Shown in pieces: positions 6,947 through 12,607 of a DNA stretch of 12,607 nucleotides; position 1 is the first letter of the stretch; every line of letters begins with the position of its first letter. This DNA is from Saprospiraceae bacterium (GTDB taxonomy: Bacteria > Bacteroidota > Bacteroidia > Chitinophagales > Saprospiraceae). Location: NCBI GenBank assembly GCA_013361075.1, contig JABWAJ010000103.1:1-12607 (forward strand), written 5' to 3'. The translations under genes and the position numbers were made by a program. Under the pieces are notes generated by a model. That model was not told where the DNA came from and searched no databases. It saw only the letters and a list, made by a program, of their open reading frames with translations.

Positions 6947-6977
6947 AAGGTACGCATTTTATATAAAGATACTAATG

Positions 6978-9152
6978 CTATTCTTCGTTGCGGTCGTTTC
7001 TTCCTTCGCGCTGATTGTTGCCCCCGCGTTGTGGAGCAGGCAAAATCGCTTTACGGGACAGGCGCAGCTTGCCGGTTTTTTTGTCTAACTCAATGAGTTT
7101 GAACTTCACTTCATCGCCCTCTTTGAAGACTTCTTCTACGTTGTCAATGCGCGAATGCGACATTTCGGAAACGTGCAGCAATCCGCTTTTGCCGGCAAAA
7201 TCAACGAAAACGCCATAGGGCATTACTGTTTTCACAACGCCCGTATACACTTCACCGATGACCGGAACAAAGGTAATGCGGCGAATGCGATCCAGAGCAG
7301 CTTCGATGGAAGCCTTATCTGAACTGGCAATGTTTACCACACCTTTGTCACCCACTTCTGTGATGTTGATGATGGTGCCGGTCTCTGCCTGCATTTCCTG
7401 AATGACTTTACCACCCGGGCCGATAACCGCACCGATAAAGCTCTTGTCAATGATCAGTTCGACGATGCGCGGTGCGTGCGGCTTGTAATCTTCGCGTGGT
7501 GCGGGCAGCGTTTCGGTCATTTTTTCGAGGATGTGAATACGCCCCTGACGCGCCTGATCCAGTGCTTTTTCCAGCAGATCGTATGGCAGTCCATCAATTT
7601 TGATGTCCATCTGGCAGCCGGTAATTCCCTTATGGGTACCTGTTACCTTGAAATCCATATCGCCCAAAGCGTCTTCATCGCCGAGGATGTCAGACAGAAT
7701 TGCAATGCGCGAACCGTCGGAAATCATCCCCATTGCAATGCCGGAAACAGGTGCTTTGATTTGCACACCACCGTCCATCAGTGCCAGTGTACCTGCGCAA
7801 ACGGTTGCCATCGAAGAAGAGCCGTTTGACTCCAGAATATCAGATACAATGCGGATGGTGTAGGGTGTATTTTCCGGCAAAACCTGGCGCAGCGAACGGC
7901 CTGCAAGGTTGGCATGGCCAACTTCGCGGCGACCGGGACCGCGGTTTGGTTTTACTTCGCCTACCGAAAAGCCAGGGAAATTATAATGAAGAATGAATTT
8001 ATCGTAGTGCATGAACAGCGCACTGTCCATCATTACCTCATCGTTTTTGGTACCCAGGGTGAGTGAAGTAAGGCTCTGGGTCTCGCCGCGGGTAAAAATC
8101 GCTGAACCGTGGGTTGAAGGCAGGTAGTCTACTTCGCACCAGATGGGGCGAATCTCGTCAAGTTTCCGTCCGTCGAGGCGGATGCTGTCGTCAAGCACCA
8201 TTTTGCGTACCACGTCTTTTTTCAGTTTGTCGTAGTAACGCTCAACGAATTTGGTATTTTCTTTGACGTATTCTTCGCCTTTTTCTTCCGTCAGAGAAGC
8301 GATGATTTCGGCTTTTACAGCTTTAAAGCTATCACTGCGGGTATGTTTATCGAGGAAAGACTTAGAAATCGCCAACAGCTGATCGCGGTAGGTTTCTACT
8401 TTCGCTTTCACTTCATCGTTTTCAGGAATCGGGGCAACTTCGCGTTTGTTCAGCGCTTTTTCTCCAACCAGTTTCGCCAGTGTGATTTGCGCTTCGCATT
8501 GCACTTTGATGGCATCATGGGCGATTTTGATCGCTTCCACGAGGTCTTTTTCAGAACATTCTTTTGCTTCACCTTCCACCATCATCACATCCTGCATGGT
8601 AGCTGCCACGATGATGTCTAAGTCAGCGGAAGCAAGAGCTGTTGTCCCCGGATTGACCACAAATTTGCCGTCAATGCGCGCTACCCGTACTTCTGAAATC
8701 GGGCCGGCAAAGGGAATATTGGACACCATCATTGCCGCAGAAGCAGCAATGGCTGCAAATGCATCCGGCGGCGTTTCTTTTTCGCCGGAAATCAGGTTGA
8801 TGATGATCTGGGTTTCATTCATGTAGCCGTCGGGAAACAGCGGGCGGATAGCCCGGTCAACCAAACGGGAGATGAGCACTTCGTAATCAGAAAGTTTGCT
8901 TTCTCTTCTGAAAAAGTTTCCGGGGATACGGCCTGCTGCCGCAAATTTTTCCTGGTAATCAACCGATAATGGGAAAAAGCCTTGTCCTTCTTTGGCTTCT
9001 GTAGCCGATACAGCCACTGCAAACATCATGGTGTTGCCACAACGAACGACGACTGAACCATCTGCCTGAGCAGCTAATTTGCCTGTTTCAATAACAACTT
9101 CCCGGCCATCCGGCAAATGAAAAGAGGTAGAAATTGGAATTTGTAGTCCCAT
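6978..9152 (-). CDS. pnp: Polyribonucleotide nucleotidyltransferase (PNPase)
   Basis: 724 residues, ATG at 9152, full length. It degrades RNA 3' to 5' by phosphorolysis, releasing nucleoside diphosphates, as a cytoplasmic trimer. Domains in order: first RNase PH fold (~5-225; AGRIPGNFFRRESK, RAIRPLFPDGY), helical linker (~240-325), second catalytic RNase PH fold (~330-550). The latter has RRE, SNGSSSMATVCAG and DEDALGDMDFKVTGT; D494, D500 and K502 correspond to the E. coli metal and catalytic residues D486, D492 and K494. Next come a KH domain (~563-625, GPGG loop at 578-581) and an S1 domain (~632-703; GVVKTVMPYGVFVDF). The tail is Arg/Asn/Gly-rich, which I take as a disordered RNA-binding extension. 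rpsO lies directly upstream, as in many bacteria, but each gene has its own terminator. Confidence 0.99.
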   Translation of the reverse strand: MGLQIPISTSFHLPDGREVVIETGKLAAQADGSVVVRCGNTMMFAVAVSATEAKEGQGFFPLSVDYQEKFAAAGRIPGNFFRRESKLSDYEVLISRLVDRAIRPLFPDGYMNETQIIINLISGEKETPPDAFAAIAASAAMMVSNIPFAGPISEVRVARIDGKFVVNPGTTALASADLDIIVAATMQDVMMVEGEAKECSEKDLVEAIKIAHDAIKVQCEAQITLAKLVGEKALNKREVAPIPENDEVKAKVETYRDQLLAISKSFLDKHTRSDSFKAVKAEIIASLTEEKGEEYVKENTKFVERYYDKLKKDVVRKMVLDDSIRLDGRKLDEIRPIWCEVDYLPSTHGSAIFTRGETQSLTSLTLGTKNDEVMMDSALFMHYDKFILHYNFPGFSVGEVKPNRGPGRREVGHANLAGRSLRQVLPENTPYTIRIVSDILESNGSSSMATVCAGTLALMDGGVQIKAPVSGIAMGMISDGSRIAILSDILGDEDALGDMDFKVTGTHKGITGCQMDIKIDGLPYDLLEKALDQARQGRIHILEKMTETLPAPREDYKPHAPRIVELIIDKSFIGAVIGPGGKVIQEMQAETGTIINITEVGDKGVVNIASSDKASIEAALDRIRRITFVPVIGEVYTGVVKTVMPYGVFVDFAGKSGLLHVSEMSHSRIDNVEEVFKEGDEVKFKLIELDKKTGKLRLSRKAILPAPQRGGNNQREGRNDRNEE

Positions 9153-9295
9153 GGGTAGGTAATACTTGAATTTAATTGATCAATAAACGCTTTTTTTTCC
9201 GCTGTGTCCTTAGTTCTTTGTGTCGTTCCGGGAAGGTAGAAATACCGGTTAGCAAAATGGAAAGGCCTGAAAAGCAGATTTGGATAAAACAACAA

Positions 9296-9319
9296 GGAAG
9301 CATTGTTGTCAATGCTTCC
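9296..9319 (-). terminator. Intrinsic terminator of rpsO
   Basis: Perfect 10-bp stem GGAAGCATTG/CAATGCTTCC with a 4-nt loop, 10 bp beyond the rpsO stop; the minus-strand tail is TTGTTGTTTTA. It suggests much rpsO transcription ends before pnp. Confidence 0.85.
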
Positions 9320-9329
9320 CTGCGGTGTC

Positions 9330-9605
9330 TTACTTACGAATGCCTAATTTTTCGATTAGAGCACGGTATTTGCCAAGGTCTTTTTTCGATAAATAGTTGA
9401 GCAATTGTTTCCGCTGACCAACCAAAGCCAGCAAAGCGCGCCGGCAGGAATGGTCTTTGTGGTTCTTGAGCAAGTGCTCTGACAATTTTTCGATTCGGTA
9501 AGTGATGAGCGCAATCTGCGCCTCGGTTGAACCTGTGTTCGTTGCAGAGCCACCGTGTTCGGTGATGATGCTCGCAATTTTTTCTTTCGTTAAATAAACT
9601 GCCAT
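9330..9605 (-). CDS. rpsO: 30S ribosomal protein S15
   Basis: 91 residues (89 is typical), ATG at 9605. S15 binds 16S rRNA early in assembly of the 30S platform and forms a bridge to the 50S subunit. Family hallmarks are present: the N-terminal helix with HGGSATNTGSTEAQIALIT, the rRNA-contacting segment SEHLLKNHKDHSCRRALLAL, and QRKQLLNYLSKKDLGKY. The short first residues (MAVYLTKEKIASII) replace the longer ones of E. coli, as expected in Bacteroidota. Transcription is predicted from a near-consensus promoter at 9655-9685, leaving a leader of ~45 nt with overlapping dyads. In several phyla S15 represses its own translation by binding its leader; whether this leader does so is inference. pnp is downstream. 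Confidence 0.98.
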   Translation of the reverse strand: MAVYLTKEKIASIITEHGGSATNTGSTEAQIALITYRIEKLSEHLLKNHKDHSCRRALLALVGQRKQLLNYLSKKDLGKYRALIEKLGIRK

Positions 9606-9624
9606 TGTTGTGTTTTAAACCGTT

Positions 9625-9643
9625 AGTGATCACTGAAATCAGT
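9625..9643 (-). promoter_or_regulatory. Overlapping dyads in the rpsO leader
   Basis: AGTGATCACT (9625-9634) is a perfect 10-bp palindrome, and ACTGA-AA-TCAGT (9632-9643) is a 5+2+5 dyad sharing three bases with it. In RNA these would be mutually exclusive hairpins 20-40 nt before the start codon, a candidate S15-binding autoregulatory site. Confidence 0.35.
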
Positions 9644-9654
9644 TACAGCGGGCG

Positions 9655-9685
9655 CAAAGATATGCTTTTGCACGGGTAATGCAAG
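9655..9685 (-). promoter_or_regulatory. Bacteroidota-type promoter for rpsO
   Basis: On the minus strand: CTTG (9685-9682, three of four to TTTG), 19-bp spacer, then TATCTTTG (9662-9655), a perfect TAnnTTTG. It lies 50 bp before the rpsO ATG and ends 22 bp from the heptamer array at 9707. Confidence 0.75.
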
Positions 9686-9706
9686 GAGATGGAGGAATAT
9701 TTTATT

Positions 9707-9751
9707 CGGTGGACGGTGGACGGTGGACGGTGGACGGTGGACGGTGGACGG
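9707..9751 (+). repeat. Heptamer tandem array, 6 perfect units of TGGACGG
   Basis: Six identical TGGACGG units fill 9710-9751, preceded by a partial CGG. It lies between the rpsO promoter and the stop of the four-helix-bundle gene (8 bp away). It differs from the 3652 array by one base per unit. Confidence 0.97.
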
Positions 9752-9758
9752 TAACCGA

Positions 9759-10166
9759 TTAAATGGTATTGACGATAGAAACCAGAAACCAGCCTACAAG
9801 AGGAAGCGGATTTTTTCCGCCTCGCGCCTGAATCAGTTTTTTCAGGGAAGCTCTTACTTTTTCTGCCTGATCCTCCAATTGATTAAGCGTATCCTTGTCA
9901 ATGTATCCAATGCGATGCGCAAGGTTGAGTTGCGTAATGATTTCAGCAGCGGAACCTTTTGCAATATTGAAAAAATGTACTGCTTCCCGGTTTGTTCCCC
10001 GCTCATCGCCTTCTGCGATATTGGAAGGCACTGAGATACAGGCTCTGGTGATTTGGTTGGTCAACCCAAAATCTTTTGAAAAAGCAGGCAGCTTGGTAAT
10101 GGCATAGATTTTTTCGGCTAATTCCATCCCATCATTCCAAACACGTAAGTCTTTAAATTTTCCCAT
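9759..10166 (-). CDS. Four-helix-bundle protein (23S rRNA intervening-sequence protein family)
   Basis: 135 residues, ATG at 10166. The family pattern is clear: FKDLRVWNDGMELAEKIY, FGLTNQITRACISVPSNIAEG, then R-GTNREAVHFF, AKGSAAEIITQL and HRIGYID. These proteins are small all-helical bundles first found inside 23S rRNA intervening sequences. The fold is shared with the Avd accessory protein of diversity-generating retroelements, where it binds nucleic acid. No reverse transcriptase or rRNA is visible here, so this is a stand-alone copy of unknown function. The C-terminal ~14 residues (PLVGWFLVSIVNTI) are hydrophobic and partly encoded by two copies of another heptamer (GAAACCA on +, 9778-9791), suggesting that the reading frame has run into repeat DNA. 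The gene sits between inverted TGGACGG and CCGTCTA arrays, 92 bp after the etfA stop. Confidence 0.92.
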   Translation of the reverse strand: MGKFKDLRVWNDGMELAEKIYAITKLPAFSKDFGLTNQITRACISVPSNIAEGDERGTNREAVHFFNIAKGSAAEIITQLNLAHRIGYIDKDTLNQLEDQAEKVRASLKKLIQARGGKNPLPLVGWFLVSIVNTI

Positions 10167-10224
10167 TTCCTCTAAATTTAAAGATGAAAAAATTCTTACA
10201 ATATAATTTTTTACCGCCCACTGT

Positions 10225-10273
10225 CCGTCAACCGTCTACCGTCTACCGTCTACCGTCTACCGTCAACCGTTCC
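10225..10273 (-). repeat. Heptamer array, inverted relative to the one at 9707
   Basis: On the plus strand: CCGTCAA, four CCGTCTA, CCGTCAA, then a degenerate CCGTTCC. On the minus strand these are TAGACGG and TTGACGG units, the same family as at 3652 and 9707. The unit at 10260-10266 contains the TGA stop of etfA (10265-10263). Confidence 0.97.
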
Positions 10274-11225
10274 CCCCCTTAAACTTCCGGAAAGCCTCCG
10301 TCAAACGCGGCACCACTTCAAACAGGTCGCCTTCCACGCCATAATCGGCAGCTTTAAAAAATGGCGCTTCTTTGTCTTTGTTGATGACCACAATCGTTTT
10401 CGAGCTGTTCACGCCGGCTAAATGCTGGATGGCACCGGAAATGCCGATTGCAATGTACAGATTCGGGCGTATGGCAATCCCGGTCTGGCCTACGTGCTCG
10501 TGGTGCGGGCGCCAGTCTGCATCCGCAACCGGGCGTGAGCAGGCCGTTGTGGCACCGATCACGTTGGCTAATTCTTCTATAATGCCCCAATTTTCAGGGC
10601 CTTTCATGCCACGTCCAGCCGATACAACAAGTTCTGCTTCGGGAAGTGGCACAATGCCTTCGGCGCGCTCTACCGATTTCACTTTCACCCGGCTGGCAGG
10701 CACGGTGACCGAAAGGGCTTCTACCGGCGCGTCCTGCCCCGTAACCTGTGGCTGCAGAGCATTGCCCGTCAGTGAGATGATTTTGATGTCGGATTTCAGT
10801 TCGTATTCCGCTATGGCTTTGCCTGAAAATACCGGGCGCTTGACGCGAAAACCATTGTCCACCACGGGCAGAGCGTTTACGCCCGCTACTGAGGCGGCAT
10901 TCAGCCGTGCAGCCAGGCGGCCTAACAGCGATTTCCCTGTGGAAGAATGAGGCAACACGAGTAGCTTAGCCCCCGTTTGCTGCATGGCAGCGGCAATAAC
11001 AGCAGCATAAACCTGGCTGTCAAAGTTCTCCAGCGCTGCATCCTCCACCTGAAAAACTTTAGATGCGCCGTATTTGCCCAACGTTCCTGCGTCTGAAGCG
11101 CTGCCCAAAACCAGTGCCGCACAGGAACTGCCCGTAGCCTGAGCTACTTTGTAGCCGTAAGTCACTGCTTCAAACGCAGCTTTTTTAAATTGTCCTTTCT
11201 GATGTTCTGCAAATATGAGGATCAT
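10263..11225 (-). CDS. etfA: Electron transfer flavoprotein alpha subunit
   Basis: 320 residues, ATG at 11225. With EtfB it forms the heterodimer that accepts electrons from acyl-CoA and related dehydrogenases and passes them to ETF-quinone oxidoreductase in the membrane. The N-terminal half is the ETF alpha/beta domain (MILIFAEHQKG; VAGVNALPVVDNG). The C-terminal FAD domain has all hallmarks: SAGRGMKGPENW, SRP at 230-232, GQTG at 246-249, GISGAIQH at 261-268, then NKDKEAPFFKAADYGVEGD. It lies 92 bp downstream of etfB and is probably co-transcribed. Its translation start region is occupied by an 8-bp repeat array (11231-11294), and its stop codon falls in a heptamer array. Confidence 0.97.
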   Translation of the reverse strand: MILIFAEHQKGQFKKAAFEAVTYGYKVAQATGSSCAALVLGSASDAGTLGKYGASKVFQVEDAALENFDSQVYAAVIAAAMQQTGAKLLVLPHSSTGKSLLGRLAARLNAASVAGVNALPVVDNGFRVKRPVFSGKAIAEYELKSDIKIISLTGNALQPQVTGQDAPVEALSVTVPASRVKVKSVERAEGIVPLPEAELVVSAGRGMKGPENWGIIEELANVIGATTACSRPVADADWRPHHEHVGQTGIAIRPNLYIAIGISGAIQHLAGVNSSKTIVVINKDKEAPFFKAADYGVEGDLFEVVPRLTEAFRKFKGGNG

Positions 11226-11230
11226 GTGAT

Positions 11231-11316
11231 TGAGGATTTGAAGAGTTGAGTATTTGAAGAATTGAGGAGTTGAGTATCTGAGGATTTGACGGGATGGGTC
11301 GAATCTTCAAATCCTC
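11231..11316. repeat. 8-bp tandem array between etfB and etfA with an inverted end copy
   Basis: Eight octamers, each beginning TGA, run from 11231 to 11294 (TGAGGATT, TGAAGAGT, TGAGTATT, TGAAGAAT, TGAGGAGT, TGAGTATC, TGAGGATT, TGACGGGA). An inverted copy follows: 11304-11316 is the exact reverse complement of 11232-11244 (13 bp), and 11307-11316 can also pair with 11280-11289 as a 10-bp stem with a 17-nt loop. On the coding strand the array ends 5 nt before the etfA ATG, and the inverted copy begins 1 base after the etfB stop codon. Confidence 0.9.
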
Positions 11317-11317
11317 C

Positions 11318-12058
11318 CTAAATCGCTTTTGCCTCCTCATGAAGGAGCCGCACCAGCTCATCCATATCATTTGGGTCAACCATTTTGACGGCTGACTTTT
11401 CCTTCGGCAATTCGTAACTCACCGTTACTGCAAGATCATCGAAAGCTACGGGCGATACAACAGCAATTGGTTTTGTTTTAGACGTCATGATGCCACGCAT
11501 GTTGGGAATGCGTTGTTCGGCAAGGCCTTTGGCTGCGCTGATCACAAAAGGTGTAGCCACTTCCACCACCTCTACCCCACCCTCGATGTCACGCGAGATG
11601 GTGGCGGTATTCCCGTCGAGTTCCAGTTTGCTGGCGTAAGAAATGAACGGGAGATCGAGGTATTCGGCAACCATGGCACCAACTTCCGAGCCATTGTAAT
11701 CAATGGTTTCTTTTCCGAGGAAAATGATGTCGTAGTTGCCGGTTTTAGCGTGTTCAGCGATTTGTTTGGCTACGCTTAGTGAGCTTTGCGGCTCAATGTC
11801 CACGCGCACTGCGTCGTTGGCACCAATGGCCAACCCTTTGCGGATGATGGCATCATTATCGGCTTTACCTACATTGATGAGGGTGACCGTGCCGCCTGAT
11901 TTTTCTGTGATTTCGAGGGCGCGTACTAAGGCATACCACTCGTCGTAGGGGTTCATAATGTATTGTACGCCATTGGCATCCAATGCACTTTTATCGCCTG
12001 TGAGCGCGATTTTGGTGGTGGTGTCTGGCGTTTTGCTGATACAAACCAATAATTTCAT
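11318..12058 (-). CDS. etfB: Electron transfer flavoprotein beta subunit
   Basis: 246 residues, matching the family. The start is the ATG at 12058 (MKLLVCISKTPDTTTKI); a longer in-frame reading to 12142 would begin upstream of the predicted transcription start and is rejected. EtfB packs against EtfA, binds AMP and carries the loop that recognises partner dehydrogenases. Visible motifs: YDEWYALVRALEI, DYDIIFLGKETID-like segment (NYDIIFLGKETIDYNGSEV), FISYASKLE, IEGGVEVVEVATPFVISAAK, and the partner-recognition loop region LAEQRIPNMRGIM. It is the first gene of the etfBA operon, with a promoter at 12119-12149 giving a leader of ~55 nt. Confidence 0.97.
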   Translation of the reverse strand: MKLLVCISKTPDTTTKIALTGDKSALDANGVQYIMNPYDEWYALVRALEITEKSGGTVTLINVGKADNDAIIRKGLAIGANDAVRVDIEPQSSLSVAKQIAEHAKTGNYDIIFLGKETIDYNGSEVGAMVAEYLDLPFISYASKLELDGNTATISRDIEGGVEVVEVATPFVISAAKGLAEQRIPNMRGIMTSKTKPIAVVSPVAFDDLAVTVSYELPKEKSAVKMVDPNDMDELVRLLHEEAKAI

Positions 12059-12118
12059 CGAAGACAGTTTTATGTTAGGTAGTTGATCGTTGGTAATGTT
12101 CTGTGTACAAAAACAGCG

Positions 12119-12149
12119 CAAAGATAGGACATCTGTTGGCATCTGAAAA
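12119..12149 (-). promoter_or_regulatory. Bacteroidota-type promoter for etfBA
   Basis: On the minus strand: TTTT (12149-12146, three of four to TTTG), 19-bp spacer, then TATCTTTG (12126-12119), identical to the -7 boxes of rpsO and the LysM gene. It sits 60 bp before the etfB ATG and fixes that start. Confidence 0.7.
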
Positions 12150-12213
12150 GGATTTAGCGAAAATTCGCTGCAATGTTTTTGTCAAAAGTTTAAATAAGAC
12201 GCCAAGTAGGCTC

Positions 12214-12228
12214 ACTCCATAATGGAGT
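12214..12228. promoter_or_regulatory. 15-nt perfect dyad between divergent etfB and the DUF7079-like gene
   Basis: ACTCCAT-A-ATGGAGT has perfect 7-bp arms. It lies ~65 bp upstream of the etfB promoter and ~100 bp before the start of the rightward gene. It is a candidate operator; no other copy is visible in the window. Confidence 0.35.
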
Positions 12229-12328
12229 CTGGCCAGCTTTCAAAAAATCCCCCTTATTTGATTCTTTATGAAAAAACATAACCTTTGAACCTGTAAGTCT
12301 AACTCATTTGCACTTATGTTTCTGACAA

Positions 12329-12607
12329 ATGGAATCCAGTAGCGTTATCTTACAACGACAGCCCGTTTGGATTGCCTTATCTGAGTTTTACCTGGACACA
12401 GGGCTTGATGAGCATGATCTCAAACGGATTGCGCAGGTGTTTAAAGCTTCCGGACTTGACTTCGGGACTGTAAAAGACATTGATAAGCTGGAAGTTTTTC
12501 CGGTACTTCAATCCAATTTGTTCCATACCGCCGGTACATGGGGCGGTTTTGACCCGGATTTGCTGACTGAAGCATGCCTGAAAATGTACCAGAAAAGGAA
12601 TATGTGG
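12329..12607 (+). CDS. DUF7079-like protein, 3' truncated by the window edge
   Basis: ATG at 12329, open to the last base, 93 residues visible. The start MESSSVILQRQPVWIALSEF, then YLDTGLDEHDLKRIAQV, EVFPVLQSNL and AGTWGGFDPDLL follow the pattern of the small DUF7079 family (R-PVW-ALS-L-LDTEL; EV-PVL--NL--VAG-WAGF), which I recognise from memory only. The family has no established function that I know of. The missing C-terminus is probably short, since members are roughly 100-130 residues. The gene diverges from etfB across 270 bp; no consensus TAnnTTTG box was found directly upstream, only a TATGTTTC (12315-12322) too close to the start to be convincing. Confidence 0.8.
   Translation, partial: MESSSVILQRQPVWIALSEFYLDTGLDEHDLKRIAQVFKASGLDFGTVKDIDKLEVFPVLQSNLFHTAGTWGGFDPDLLTEACLKMYQKRNMW

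Noticed and set aside
7476..7829. Long open frames on the plus strand opposite pnp, and similar ones opposite kdsB, the LysM gene, the lipoprotein gene and etfA
   Set aside because: They are mirror frames of well-supported genes, with low-complexity or Cys/His-rich translations and no recognisable domain.
9759..10166. Avd of a diversity-generating retroelement
   Set aside because: The fold family is the same, but there is no reverse transcriptase, template/variable repeat pair or target gene in the window.
12059..12142. N-terminal extension of EtfB (28 extra residues)
   Set aside because: It would start upstream of the predicted transcription start and is absent from the family; MKLLVCISK at 12058 is the usual start.
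12315..12322. TATGTTTC as a promoter for the DUF7079-like gene
   Set aside because: The last base mismatches, there is no TTTG at 19-20 bp, and it lies only 6 bp before the ATG.

Overview
The window reads as a piece of a Bacteroidota chromosome, probably from a Saprospiraceae/Lewinella-like or related environmental lineage. The evidence is two C-terminal domains of the Por/type IX secretion (T9SS) sorting type (VYPNP motif), a short primary sigma factor of about 288 residues, Bacteroidota-type promoters (TTTG-like box, about 19-20 bp, TAnnTTTG) and a lack of obvious Shine-Dalgarno sites. The genus cannot be fixed from the sequence. Most of the genes are core housekeeping genes. The unusual content is in the intergenic spaces.

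Layout. 1-587 (+) is the 3' end of a secreted T9SS cargo protein, followed by a strong bidirectional terminator; 674-841 holds nothing else recognisable. 842-1885 (-) encodes a Cys-rich/carboxypeptidase-regulatory-like protein with a T9SS-like tail. 1956-2699 (-) is kdsB (CMP-KDO synthesis for LPS), divergent from a LysM-LysM-RlpA-like cell-wall protein (2791-3654, +) with a good promoter. Between that gene and the convergent 221-aa membrane protein (3837-4502, -) are two head-to-head arrays of 7-bp repeats. The 221-aa gene follows a predicted SH3-domain lipoprotein (4534-about 5754, -) whose 5' end overlaps a large imperfect hairpin. Next come rpoD (5883-6749, -), pnp (6978-9152, -) and rpsO (9330-9605, -); pnp and rpsO each have a clear terminator downstream, and rpsO has a near-consensus promoter. 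A stand-alone four-helix-bundle (23S rRNA intervening-sequence type) gene (9759-10166, -) sits between two inverted arrays of the same heptamer family. etfA (10263-11225, -) and etfB (11318-12058, -) form an operon in the order etfB-etfA, with an 8-bp tandem repeat array between them. At the right edge a divergent, truncated DUF7079-like gene begins at 12329.

How the genes relate. rpsO-pnp is the classical pairing of ribosomal protein S15 and the RNA-degrading PNPase. etfBA supplies the electron-transfer flavoprotein that takes electrons from acyl-CoA dehydrogenases. kdsB and the LysM/RlpA-like protein both concern the envelope. The most interesting signal is a set of three short-period repeat loci (7, 7 and 8 bp periods). 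Each carries an inverted arrangement and each lies flush against, or overlaps, the stop codon of a neighbouring gene; one of them encloses the four-helix-bundle gene like a cassette.
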